A stretch of 64,000 nt of DNA from CALJFL01 sp964590005. GTDB taxonomy: Bacteria; Pseudomonadota; Gammaproteobacteria; Pseudomonadales; Halieaceae. Of the stretch, positions 52,707-61,114 are shown one piece after another. The position numbers and the translations under genes were made by a program. The notes beneath the pieces are model-generated. The model saw nothing but the letters and a program-made list of their open reading frames with translations. It did no database searches and had not been told where the DNA came from. Where the stretch lies: contig CAZPVJ010000025.1 in assembly GCA_964590005.1 (NCBI GenBank), forward strand, positions 12,804 to 76,803. Direction: 5' to 3'. The stretch's first letter is position 1. Each line of letters starts with the position of its first letter.

Positions 52707-53972
52707 ATGGACTTCGATATACCCGCAGACATTGCCGATTTTCTCGAGGAAGTGGACCGATTCATCGAGGAAAAGATCAAGCCCCTGGAAGCCAAGGACG
52801 ACAATATCCGTTTTTTTGATCATCGGCGCGAAGACGCGCGCACCGATTGGGACAGGCAGGGGCTGCCGAACGAGGCCTGGGAGGACCTGCTGCGACAGGC
52901 CAAGGCCCTGGCGGTAGACGCGGGCATCTTCAGTTACCCCTTCCCTGCCGAGCATGGCGGTCGCGACGGGGGCAACCTCGGCATGGCCATCATTCGCGAA
53001 CACCTGGCCAGCAAGGGCCTGGGGCTGCACAACGACCTGCAAAACGAGCACTCGGTCGTCGGGAATAATATTGGCTTGTTACTCATGCTGGAGTACGGCA
53101 CCGAGCAGCAGAAAAGTGAATGGGTGGAGGGACTGAAGAACGCCACCCGCGGTTTCGCTTTTGGTATTACCGAGCCCGAACATGGATCCGATGCCACCTA
53201 CATGGAAACAACCGCCACCCGCGATGGCGACGACTGGATTATCAATGGCGAGAAAACCTGGAACACCGGCGTGCATACGGCAGAACGCGACCTGGTGATG
53301 GCGCGGACCTCGGGGGAACCCGGTGATGCCCGGGGAATCACTGCTTTTCTCGTTCCCATGGACGCACCCGGGGTCAAGGTAGAGGAGTATCTCTGGACCT
53401 TCAACATGCCATCCGATCATGCCCGCGTCTCATTCAATAATGTCCGGGTTGCGGACGGTGAGATTTTCGGTGGTGAGGGCCGGGGTCTCATGATCATCCA
53501 GCATTTTTTCAATGAAAACCGTATCCGGCAGGCTGCCTCCAGCCTGGGCGCAGCCCAATACTGCGTCAATGAAGCCGTTGCCCATGCCAACAACCGCAAA
53601 CCTTTTGGCAAAGCGTTATCGACCAATCAGGGCATTCAGTTCCCACTGGTCGAACTGAATGCCCGCTGTGAAATGCTGCGCGCCCTGATTCACAAAACCG
53701 CGTGGTTGATGGACCGTGACGGAGCTTTCACCGTGTCCGACAAGGTCTCAATCTGTAATTACCAGGCGAATCGACTTTGTTGCGAGGCTGCCGACTTTGC
53801 CATGCAAGTACACGGCGGCATGGGTTACTCCCGCTACAAACCGTTTGAGCACATCTATCGCCACCACCGCCGCTACCGGATCACCGAGGGCGCCGATGAG
53901 ATACAAATGCGGCGCGCCGCAGGCTACCTGTTCGGCTATATGCGACAGCAACAACCCAAGGGTGTCGACTAA
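52707..53972 (+). CDS. Acyl-CoA dehydrogenase (421 aa) coupled to an APH kinase
   Basis: This is a longer acyl-CoA dehydrogenase. FAFGITEPEHGSDATYMETT and DDWIINGEKTWNTGVHTAER mark the flavin domain, and CCEAADFAMQVHGGMGYSRY with YRITEGADEIQMRRAAGYLF marks the C-terminal region. The stop overlaps the kinase gene start by 1 bp (TAATG). The pair resembles human ACAD10/ACAD11 and Pseudomonas LvaC/LvaA, where a 4-hydroxyacyl-CoA is phosphorylated and then rearranged. The functional transfer is inference. Confidence 0.88.
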   Translation: MDFDIPADIADFLEEVDRFIEEKIKPLEAKDDNIRFFDHRREDARTDWDRQGLPNEAWEDLLRQAKALAVDAGIFSYPFPAEHGGRDGGNLGMAIIREHLASKGLGLHNDLQNEHSVVGNNIGLLLMLEYGTEQQKSEWVEGLKNATRGFAFGITEPEHGSDATYMETTATRDGDDWIINGEKTWNTGVHTAERDLVMARTSGEPGDARGITAFLVPMDAPGVKVEEYLWTFNMPSDHARVSFNNVRVADGEIFGGEGRGLMIIQHFFNENRIRQAASSLGAAQYCVNEAVAHANNRKPFGKALSTNQGIQFPLVELNARCEMLRALIHKTAWLMDRDGAFTVSDKVSICNYQANRLCCEAADFAMQVHGGMGYSRYKPFEHIYRHHRRYRITEGADEIQMRRAAGYLFGYMRQQQPKGVD

Positions 53973-55378
53973 TGTCGGCGCCCGACAGCTTCACTGACAG
54001 TCTGGCGGCGGTATTGGCCAGGGAATTGCCGGGCTTCAGGGCACTGTCGGAGTGCCAGCAACTGACCGCGGGCGCCAGCCAGGAGACCTATCGAATCACG
54101 CTCGCCATGGACGATGGCGAACGTCAGCTGGCATTGCGCCGTTCTCCGCCGACCATGGCGTCACCTACCGGGGTAGGCGGAATAGGTCTGGAAACCGAAG
54201 CGCGGCTTTTCCAACTGGCCGGCACGGCCGATATTCCCGGGCCCGCTGTGCTGTATGTACTCGCCGAGACCGATGGCCTGGGATCGGGCTTTCTCATGGA
54301 CTGGCTGGCCGGCGAGACGCTGGGCCAACGCATCGTAAAAAGTGAAGAACTGGCGGCGGTACGACCAAAACTGGCCTTCGAGTGCGGACAGATATTGGGA
54401 CGCATCCATACAATCGATTGGCAGGCCGCAAACCTGGACGAAGAGTTACCCCGGGTTGAACCCGCCACCCTGGTCGACGAAACCTGGGCCACGTACCGCG
54501 ACCTGGGTGTGCCGGAGCCCATGATCGACTACACCTGGCGCTGGCTCTGCGACAACCTGCCGGCCAGCTCCAGGACCTGCCTTGTGCACGGCGATTTTCG
54601 CAACGGCAACCTGATGGTTACCCCCGGGGGTATCAGCGCGGTGCTGGACTGGGAACTGGCGCACATCGGCGACCCACTGCGCGACCTGGGTTGGCTCTGC
54701 GTCAACTCCTGGCGTTTCGGTCGCAGCGATCTGCCGGTGGGCGGCTTCGGAGAGATCGAGGATCTGCTAGCGGGATACGAGCAGGAAACCGGCACCCTGG
54801 TGGAGCCCGATGCACTGCGGTTCTGGCAAGTGTTCGGCTCCTTCTGGTGGGCTGTTACCACCCTGCAAATGGCCAGCACCTGGCGCTCGGGTGAGACGCC
54901 CAGCCTGGAGCGGCCGGTAATCGGCAGACGCACCTCGGAAGCGCAAATGGACTGCGTCAACCTGATCATGCCGGGCAAACCCTCGCTGCCGGCTGTCGAG
55001 CCCGCGCTGGACGAGGGTACGCAACTGCCCATGCCGGCTGAGCTATTGTCGGGGGCTATCGATTTTCTGAAAAACGACGTCGCCAGGAAACTGGTATCGC
55101 GCGATGCCTTTCTGGCGCGAGTGGCCGCAAATTCGCTGCAGATCACACAGCGGGAATTAACCCTGGGACCCGGTCTGGCCCGTGGAGAGACAGCGCGGCT
55201 GCAGGAACTCCTGGCGGCCGAGGGACCCCTGGACGACTTGCGCTGGCAACTGGTGGAGCGATTGCGCGACAACCTGCCATTGGACACACCCGGCCTGACC
55301 AAACACTTGCGCACCACCGTCGCCGGGCAGCTGACCATAGACCAGCCACGTTACAGCGCGCTGCAGGAACAGGGCTAA
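53972..55378 (+). CDS. APH-family phosphotransferase with C-terminal DUF6285-like region (LvaA/ACAD10-kinase-like)
   Basis: This 468-residue protein has an N-terminal aminoglycoside-phosphotransferase-fold kinase. The substrate-fold part is LTAGASQETYRI, the catalytic loop is CLVHGDFRNGNLMV and the metal-binding motif is LDWELAHIGDPLRDLGW. From about residue 350 a helical extension follows (LLSGAIDFLKNDVARKLVSR) of the DUF6285 type, ending near QPRYSALQEQG. The likely role is phosphorylating the hydroxyl of a hydroxyacyl-CoA for the preceding dehydrogenase. It is translationally coupled to that gene. Confidence 0.85.
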   Translation: MSAPDSFTDSLAAVLARELPGFRALSECQQLTAGASQETYRITLAMDDGERQLALRRSPPTMASPTGVGGIGLETEARLFQLAGTADIPGPAVLYVLAETDGLGSGFLMDWLAGETLGQRIVKSEELAAVRPKLAFECGQILGRIHTIDWQAANLDEELPRVEPATLVDETWATYRDLGVPEPMIDYTWRWLCDNLPASSRTCLVHGDFRNGNLMVTPGGISAVLDWELAHIGDPLRDLGWLCVNSWRFGRSDLPVGGFGEIEDLLAGYEQETGTLVEPDALRFWQVFGSFWWAVTTLQMASTWRSGETPSLERPVIGRRTSEAQMDCVNLIMPGKPSLPAVEPALDEGTQLPMPAELLSGAIDFLKNDVARKLVSRDAFLARVAANSLQITQRELTLGPGLARGETARLQELLAAEGPLDDLRWQLVERLRDNLPLDTPGLTKHLRTTVAGQLTIDQPRYSALQEQG

Positions 55379-55400
55379 CCCGGCTGGCGCTTAACGCGTA

Positions 55401-56180
55401 CTAGCCTGCGTCGTACGCCATACCGCCATCGACCTTGATAACCGCGCCATTGGTATAACTGGACGCATCACTGGCCAGGTACAGAGCCGCACCGATAATT
55501 TCCGGGGATTCTCCAGAGCGGCCCAGGGGTACGGCAGCGTTGAGCTCGGCCTTGACCTCGTCAGTCCAGGCTGCTGAGACATCGGTCAGAAAGGGGCCGG
55601 GCATAATGCAGTTGGTGCGTACTTTCGGCGCGTAGACCCTCGACAATGCCCGGGTCAGATTGTTGATACCCGCTTTGGCCGCGGCATAGGGCACTTCATT
55701 GCCACCCGGCGCAACCGCAGCGGTACTGCTGACATTGATAATCGAGCCACCTTCACCGCTGGCCATGCGCTCACCCACCACGGCGGACAGGCGATAGGGC
55801 CCGGCCAGGTTGACGCCGATGACCTTGTCCCACAACTCACGAGTCACCGAGGCCAGAGACTCATAGAGGGGTGACAGGCCAGCGTTGTTGACCAGCACAT
55901 CGATACGGCCCAGCTTCTCGTAAACAGCATCAACCAGCCGGTCACAGGCATCCCAATCGGCCACGTGGCAAGCTATGCCGAGGCAGGTCTGACCGGTCTC
56001 GGCAGTGATGTCTGCCGCCGCCTTGTCACAGGCATCCTGCTTTCGGGAGCTCACCACGACCGTTGCGCCGGCGCGCGCAAAGGCGGTAGACATGGCGAGG
56101 CCGAGCCCTCGGCTGCCACCTGTTACCACGATAACTTTACCGTCGAGATTGAAATGAGCGGCTGTTGCGTTTGCGTCCAT
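55401..56180 (-). CDS. Short-chain dehydrogenase/reductase
   Basis: This classical SDR has 259 residues: the cofactor loop GKVIVVTGGSRGLGLAMSTA, NNAGLSP, the catalytic Ser in NVSSTAAVAP, and Tyr/Lys in VPYAAAKAG. The C-terminal DGGMAYDAG is usual. An NAD(P)-linked oxidation of a hydroxy intermediate is expected. The start was fixed at ATG 56178-56180 (MDANATAAHF). The upstream extension up to 56372 would overlap the hydrolase gene region. It is convergent with the APH gene. Confidence 0.9.
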   Translation of the reverse strand: MDANATAAHFNLDGKVIVVTGGSRGLGLAMSTAFARAGATVVVSSRKQDACDKAAADITAETGQTCLGIACHVADWDACDRLVDAVYEKLGRIDVLVNNAGLSPLYESLASVTRELWDKVIGVNLAGPYRLSAVVGERMASGEGGSIINVSSTAAVAPGGNEVPYAAAKAGINNLTRALSRVYAPKVRTNCIMPGPFLTDVSAAWTDEVKAELNAAVPLGRSGESPEIIGAALYLASDASSYTNGAVIKVDGGMAYDAG

Positions 56181-56355
56181 CGTGCTGGCTCTCCACTGGC
56201 TGTTATCCGGTCTGCTGTAATGCCACCCACCGCGGCAACTCCGTCGCCCGCCCGACCCAATCGGACGGTGGGTGCTACAAAATATAGCGGCTGCAGGGTA
56301 GCATACCTGCCTGTTTTCGTTGCCCTTCACTTTGCCCTTTATCGCCGAGGCCCTA

Positions 56356-57231
56356 TTGCGCTCACAACCCAAACACTACGACGTCGCCATCGATGACATC
56401 ACGCTGGGAGTCCACGAGTGGCCCGGACAGGGTGACCCTATTCTGCTACTGCACGCGACGGGGTTTCACAGCCGCTGCTGGGACCAGATCGTAAAGCGTC
56501 TACCCGACGCCCATATCTTCGCCGTGGACCTGCGCTTTCACGGAACCAGCAGTGCCCGCGGTACGGTCAATCGGGAGACAATGGCCAGCGATATCTGTCG
56601 CCTGCTCGACAAGCTGGCGCTGCACCAGATTCTCGGCGTGGGACACAGCCTGGGTGGTTACATAACCGCGCGCGTTGCCGCGGAAAAAACCGACCGGTTT
56701 CGGAGCCTGGTGCTGATCGATCCGGTGATTCCACCGCTGGACCAAGCAGCCGCCAGTCGTGATGTCGAGACCATGACCGCGGAAATGCATCCGGTCAGCC
56801 GCCGAAAGAACCAGTGGCGCGACAGCGAGGAAATGTTCGCCAGGTTCTCCCAGAAGCCGCCGTTCGATCGGTGGCAAGAGACGGTGCTGCGAGATTATTG
56901 CGCCTACGCGCTCGTTGAGGTGCCGGGTGAGAGCTACCTGCAGCTAGCCTGCGATCCATTGCATGAAGCCGGTGTTTACGTCAATGAGGCAGGCGTTGAG
57001 GAGATTTACCGGCTGTTGCCCAAGCTGCAGTTGCCGATCACGCTGATGCGCGCGGCACCGGCTGAGAATCACCAGGTAGACCTGTCGGGGTCACCGACAT
57101 TCCCGGGCTTAATCGATCTCTTACCCCAGGGCAGGGAAATCTACTTGCCCGAGCTGAGCCACTTTATTCCCATGGAGGACCCTGACCTGGTGGCAAACAC
57201 AATCATCGAGGCTGCCAGAAACACGCCCTGA
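56356..57231 (+). CDS. Alpha/beta-fold hydrolase
   Basis: This is a serine hydrolase of about 291 residues. The oxyanion loop LLLHATGFHSRCWDQIV, the nucleophile elbow GVGHSLGGYITAR, the acid region LIDPVIPPLD and the late His in LPELSHFIPMED are all present. It is related to lactonase/epoxide-hydrolase/meta-cleavage-product-hydrolase families. The start is uncertain. TTG at 56356 has GAGG at 56347-56350. TTG at 56320 would add 12 residues and overlap nothing but the SDR leader. The gene precedes the convergent Rieske ferredoxin gene. Confidence 0.85.
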   Translation: MRSQPKHYDVAIDDITLGVHEWPGQGDPILLLHATGFHSRCWDQIVKRLPDAHIFAVDLRFHGTSSARGTVNRETMASDICRLLDKLALHQILGVGHSLGGYITARVAAEKTDRFRSLVLIDPVIPPLDQAAASRDVETMTAEMHPVSRRKNQWRDSEEMFARFSQKPPFDRWQETVLRDYCAYALVEVPGESYLQLACDPLHEAGVYVNEAGVEEIYRLLPKLQLPITLMRAAPAENHQVDLSGSPTFPGLIDLLPQGREIYLPELSHFIPMEDPDLVANTIIEAARNTP

Positions 57232-57236
57232 CCCTA

Positions 57237-57557
57237 TCAGTCGCTCGCGGCGATTAATATATCGTCGCCTTCCACCTTCACAGAAAAACGATCCAGGGGG
57301 GTGATGGCCGGTCGGGTGAGCGGGCTGCCGTCGCGCACGTCAAAGGACCCGCCATGCAGCGGGCAAAATATTTTCCAACCCTTGAGCTTGCCGTCACTGA
57401 GACGGGCATCGGCATGGCTGCACAAGTTGTCTACCGCATAGACACCGTCGGCGGTATGGCACAACAGGATTTCGCGGCCATCAAGTTCTACACACTGAAC
57501 CTGACCCTCGGGCAGGTCGCACAGTGCGGCCACCCAGGTGAAATTTTCTTGCTCCAA
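57237..57557 (-). CDS. Rieske-type 2Fe-2S ferredoxin
   Basis: This 106-residue ferredoxin ligates a Rieske cluster with Cys46/His48 (NLCSHADARL) and Cys65/His68 (IFCPLHGGSF). It would pass electrons to the oxygenase encoded just upstream. The start appears to be TTG at 57555-57557, with AGGAG inside the end of the oxygenase gene at proper spacing, so the pair is coupled. No ferredoxin reductase gene is adjacent. Confidence 0.92.
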   Translation of the reverse strand: MEQENFTWVAALCDLPEGQVQCVELDGREILLCHTADGVYAVDNLCSHADARLSDGKLKGWKIFCPLHGGSFDVRDGSPLTRPAITPLDRFSVKVEGDDILIAASD

Positions 57558-57560
57558 GCT

Positions 57561-58946
57561 CTACGTCTCCTGTAAATATTCGTCAAGGGTGAGATGAACG
57601 CGGCGTATCCGGGCTTCCTGGTAGTTTCCCAGGGTAATACCCTCCCCCGGACTGGCTTTCATGCCCTGCTGTTGCTGCTGCAAGTTACCCGTGTCTTCGT
57701 CGTACACCGCACCCAGCCAGCCCAACGCCTCGACTTCGGTATAGGATTGCTCCACCTCCACTCGTACCGGATCCGGTGGTACGGGGTGACTGGCGCCGTC
57801 TGCCAGCGGTTGCAGCACCATCAGGTCAAAAATGCTGCTGTCGATGTCGTCACCGTTTGGCCTGAAGCGGTACACCATGGGAATATTGATGCCCGGGAAA
57901 AAGAACATGTTCGGAAACAGGTGGTACTCGATCGAGTCGAGCATGAGGCAGTCGCTGACCGCGGACAGGTCCGTGCCCCACTTTTTACCCAGTAGCTTGC
58001 GCAAGTCTTCCGCCGCCACCGAACGCGCAGTCTCGCCCTCGGGCACCTCCTCGTGCTCAAGGCCATACGCAGACAGTATTTGCAGTATCTCGTTCTGGGT
58101 TAGCGGCGGTGCCCGCCACTTGTCGCCCGGATAATCCTCCAGTGCCTCGACGCTGTAGTCACCAATGTTGTGTATAAAGCGGGACACAAACTTACCGAAG
58201 ACGTCGTACTGGGCATTGGCGCCGTTGGGCGAGTTGTGCGTTTCGAAGTTGTGATACGCCTCCATGAACGCTTCCTGCGCTGCCTTCCAATTGGCGGGTA
58301 ATATTTTCTGCACGTGCAGGGTGATACGCCGGCGTTCCAAGGGGAAATGGGCAAAATGGTCTGGCAGCACATCCAGCTGTTCCGCCAACGGTGCAGCGTC
58401 GGGGTCGAGATTAACGAAAACGAAACCACCCCAAACCTCACAGGATACCGGCTGCAGATTGTGGTCCTCGGACAGGTGTGGGAAATCCCAGCGCCCCGGA
58501 ATGTTGTCGACCTTACCATCGAGATGCCAGGACCAACCATGAAACGGGCAGGTAAAACCCGCGCTATAGCCACTTCCCTCGCCCGCCAGGATCCGCGTCC
58601 GACGATGCGTACAACTGTTGTGAAAGGCCTCGATGCTGCCTTCCCCGGAGCGCACAACGATCACTGAATAGGGTCCGATATCGTAGACATACGTGTCACC
58701 GATATCTTGCAGGTGCTCCTCGCGACAGGCCCACTGCCAGGTCCGGTTCCACATGCCACGCATTTCGCGATCAAAGAAATCCCGGCTGGTGTAGCGGCTG
58801 CAAGCGATTTGCTCATCTCCCAGGAAGGCGTACGCATTGTCGAGCAGCGGCTGTGGTGGCGGCACCCTGTCGGCAGCCAGGGTATCGGCGACAGACGGGC
58901 CGCTGGCCCGTGCCGTGCCCGGGGCTTGCGGAGTTTTCTCGGCCAT
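57561..58946 (-). CDS. Rieske aromatic-ring-hydroxylating-type oxygenase, alpha subunit
   Basis: This 461-residue terminal oxygenase has Rieske ligands Cys112/His114 and Cys133/His136 (NSCTHRRTRI, FTCPFHGWSW). The mononuclear iron site is in EAYHNFETH, with His232 and His237. The start was set at ATG 58944-58946, behind AAGGTAAG. It introduces oxygen into a ring or alkyl group of an unknown substrate. A run of five Gln near the C terminus (NLQQQQQGMK) is odd but in frame. It is divergent from two NTF2-fold genes, which could be accessory subunits. Confidence 0.92.
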   Translation of the reverse strand: MAEKTPQAPGTARASGPSVADTLAADRVPPPQPLLDNAYAFLGDEQIACSRYTSRDFFDREMRGMWNRTWQWACREEHLQDIGDTYVYDIGPYSVIVVRSGEGSIEAFHNSCTHRRTRILAGEGSGYSAGFTCPFHGWSWHLDGKVDNIPGRWDFPHLSEDHNLQPVSCEVWGGFVFVNLDPDAAPLAEQLDVLPDHFAHFPLERRRITLHVQKILPANWKAAQEAFMEAYHNFETHNSPNGANAQYDVFGKFVSRFIHNIGDYSVEALEDYPGDKWRAPPLTQNEILQILSAYGLEHEEVPEGETARSVAAEDLRKLLGKKWGTDLSAVSDCLMLDSIEYHLFPNMFFFPGINIPMVYRFRPNGDDIDSSIFDLMVLQPLADGASHPVPPDPVRVEVEQSYTEVEALGWLGAVYDEDTGNLQQQQQGMKASPGEGITLGNYQEARIRRVHLTLDEYLQET

Positions 58947-59033
58947 TCGGCTTACCTTTATCAATGCCCGCTATGGTGGACTGTGCACCGCGCGGGGTCA
59001 TACAATCAGTCTTGACGGTTTTTTTAGTATGTA

Positions 59034-59059
59034 CCCCTTTAACCACACAAGGCAAGGGG
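59034..59059. repeat. Inverted repeat in the Rieske/NTF2 divergent promoter region
   Basis: CCCCTT (59034-59039) and AAGGGG (59054-59059) form a 6-bp inverted repeat with 14-bp spacing in the 131-bp gap between the divergent oxygenase and NTF2-fold genes. TTGACG (59012-59017) lies close by. A regulator site is possible. Confidence 0.3.
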
Positions 59060-59077
59060 CTATAGGGGGAGCAAACC

Positions 59078-59608
59078 ATGAATACCGAAACGGGTACCAC
59101 ACCGGGACCAGAGGCATCGGCTGACCGACTGGCCATTCAGGACGTACTATTCAGCCATTCCCGGGGGCTGGACCGGCTGGACGCCGATCTGCTTAAGTCA
59201 TGTTACTGGCCCGATGCGGAGGTGGACTACGGCGCTTACAAGGGCAGCGCCCACCAATTTGCCGAGTTTGTTGTCGTGGCACTGCGGGACAAATACGCCC
59301 TCACTCGGCATTGTCTGGGTAATTCGCTGATCCAACTGGGCGGTGAGCAGGCGGTTGTCGAAAGCTACGTCGACGCGGCGCACCTGTCACTGGATCGCAG
59401 CGAGTCCATGGCGTTCGCCGGGCGTTACCTGGACCGGCTGGAACGACGCGATAAGGTCTGGAAGCTGGCCCATCGGCGGGTGGTCATGGACTGGCACGGT
59501 AGCCAATCGGCAATTCCGCAAAGCGATGACCCCGCTCTCTCTGAGCTCTCACGCGGCGGCCACCTGCACGCCGATCCGCTGTATCACCTCCTTTCCCAAC
59601 TCGACTGA
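59078..59608 (+). CDS. SnoaL/NTF2-fold protein (first of tandem pair)
   Basis: This 176-residue protein has the SnoaL-like_4 layout: RLAIQDVLFSHSRGLDRLDADL helices with Asp32, a short strand YGAYKGSAHQFAEF, His78 in LTRHCLGNS, and strands to the C terminus. It lacks the Tyr at the position of Tyr21 in its neighbour. In this fold some members are dehydratases, while others are oxygenase beta subunits. It is divergent from the Rieske oxygenase and followed by a second copy 12 bp later. Confidence 0.8.
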   Translation: MNTETGTTPGPEASADRLAIQDVLFSHSRGLDRLDADLLKSCYWPDAEVDYGAYKGSAHQFAEFVVVALRDKYALTRHCLGNSLIQLGGEQAVVESYVDAAHLSLDRSESMAFAGRYLDRLERRDKVWKLAHRRVVMDWHGSQSAIPQSDDPALSELSRGGHLHADPLYHLLSQLD

Positions 59609-59620
59609 CTGGAGCCGACC

Positions 59621-60145
59621 ATGGACAAAAAAATAGCCAACCTGCTGGCCAAACAGGAAATTTACGAACTGGCCTGCCGCTACAGCCGCGGGCTGGACCG
59701 CCTGGACAGGCAGTTGCTGCTGTCGGTGTTTCACGAGGATGGCTGGTGTGAATACGGTTTCAGTAACGAAGCACCGGCGGCCTTCGTGGACTTTGCCATG
59801 CAGGCCCTGCAGGAGCACGCCGCCAACCAGCATATGATCGGGAACGTATTGATTGACGTTGATGGCGATGAGGCATTCGGCGAGGTGTACTTCAATGCCT
59901 ATCACAAAGTGAAGGGCGAACAGGGTTTCGAGGATGTCATCATTGCCGGCCGCTACCTGGACCGCTACGAGTGCCGCGATGGCGAGTGGAAAATCGCTTA
60001 TCGCAGCGAACGGGTGGACTGGAGTCGCACCGAACCCACCCACGACAGCTACTTCGACTTGGCGCCGGACTGCCTGCGAGGGTCCCGGGGCGATGACGCG
60101 GTCTATAGACGCGACAACCGCTACCGCCCGGAACGGGTCAACTAG
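59621..60145 (+). CDS. SnoaL/NTF2-fold protein (second of tandem pair)
   Basis: This 174-residue paralogue of the preceding protein shares RYSRGLDRLDRQLLLSVF, YGFSNEAPAAFVDFAMQ and HMIGNVLIDVDGDEAFGEVY. Tyr21, Asp26 and His71 recall the Tyr-Asp-His set of NTF2-fold dehydratases such as scytalone dehydratase and BaiE. It overlaps the convergent SDR gene stop by 4 bp. The function is unproven. Confidence 0.8.
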   Translation: MDKKIANLLAKQEIYELACRYSRGLDRLDRQLLLSVFHEDGWCEYGFSNEAPAAFVDFAMQALQEHAANQHMIGNVLIDVDGDEAFGEVYFNAYHKVKGEQGFEDVIIAGRYLDRYECRDGEWKIAYRSERVDWSRTEPTHDSYFDLAPDCLRGSRGDDAVYRRDNRYRPERVN

Positions 60146-60960
60146 CTACGACGTTGTCCTGCGTGGAGTAACTCCTCGGCATCGGCGCTATGGAAGTCAG
60201 CGGGTGAACCCCCCGTGGTTTCACCGGCATCTATCACCAGGGTGTGCCCGGTCATATAGCGTGAGTCGTCACTGAGGGCAAACAAGATCGCATTGGCGAT
60301 GTCCTCGGGCATACAGGCAAACCCCAGCGGTGAGGCCGCGGCAATACTCTCTGTAATTGCCGCCGTATCATTGCCCGCCAGCGCCGCGGTCATAGCCGTA
60401 ACAGTACCGCCCGGAGCGATAGCGTTTACCCGGATACCACTCCCGGACAGCTCGCTGGCAGCAGACTTGGTAATGCCAACCACACCGTGCTTGGCCATGG
60501 TGTACACGTGCGGGCCCAGCCCGCCCATGATCCCCGCGGTACTTGCCAGGGACACGATCGCACCTTTGCCGTGTGGCTGCATCGCCCTGGCGGCATGCTT
60601 GATACCCAGGAATACAGCCCGCGACAGGATCGCCATGGTGTGATCATAGGCCTCGACCGGCGTTTCCATGATTGAGCCCACCGCACCCACGATACCGGCG
60701 TTGTTCACCATACCGGTGAGCTTGCCCAGACGGGCCTCTGCGAGCGCAACAGCGGCGACAATGGCGTCCTCCTTGGTGACATCCGTGTGCTGAAAAAGCG
60801 CCGAATCGCCCAATTCCTCTGCAAGCGCCTGGCCTCGCTCTTCCTGTAGGTCGGCGATCACCACTTTGCCACCCTCGGCAACTATCCCCCGGACAGTGGC
60901 CTCGCCGATGCCACTCGCGCCGCCGGTTACCACCACGCAGCCATTATCAAATCTCGCCAT
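60142..60960 (-). CDS. Short-chain dehydrogenase/reductase (second)
   Basis: This 272-residue SDR has VVVTGGASGIGEATVRGIV, NNAGIVGAVGSI, the catalytic SLASTAGIMGG, and Tyr/Lys in VYTMAKHGVVG. The tail DAGETTGGSPADFHSADAEE is longer than usual. The start is ATG 60958-60960 with AGGAG upstream. It is convergent with the second NTF2-fold gene and divergent from the second P450, so it probably shares that control region. Confidence 0.9.
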   Translation of the reverse strand: MARFDNGCVVVTGGASGIGEATVRGIVAEGGKVVIADLQEERGQALAEELGDSALFQHTDVTKEDAIVAAVALAEARLGKLTGMVNNAGIVGAVGSIMETPVEAYDHTMAILSRAVFLGIKHAARAMQPHGKGAIVSLASTAGIMGGLGPHVYTMAKHGVVGITKSAASELSGSGIRVNAIAPGGTVTAMTAALAGNDTAAITESIAAASPLGFACMPEDIANAILFALSDDSRYMTGHTLVIDAGETTGGSPADFHSADAEELLHAGQRRS

Positions 60961-60992
60961 TGAAATTGTCTCCTGAAAACTCTCTATCGTGT

Positions 60993-61044
60993 GGGCCACA
61001 CACCACAGCAGGTGGCCCTCGAAGTGGTCCCGTTGGCTGGACCA
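60993..61044. promoter_or_regulatory. Two inverted repeats in the SDR/P450 divergent region
   Basis: GGGCCAC (60993-60999) pairs with GTGGCCC (61012-61018), spacer 12. TGGTCC (61025-61030) pairs with GGACCA (61039-61044), spacer 8. Both lie in the 154-bp space between divergent catabolic genes and are operator candidates, with no regulator identified. Confidence 0.4.
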
Positions 61045-61114
61045 TTAAACAAGTGCAGCCACGACTCTATGGCCTGTTTTACCTGTCGTCCAGATAATCT
61101 ACACTGAACCGAGA

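Noticed and set aside
57661..57690. CTG/TTG-rich repeat in the Rieske oxygenase gene
   Set aside because: It is only five Gln codons within an intact coding frame and not a microsatellite of note.
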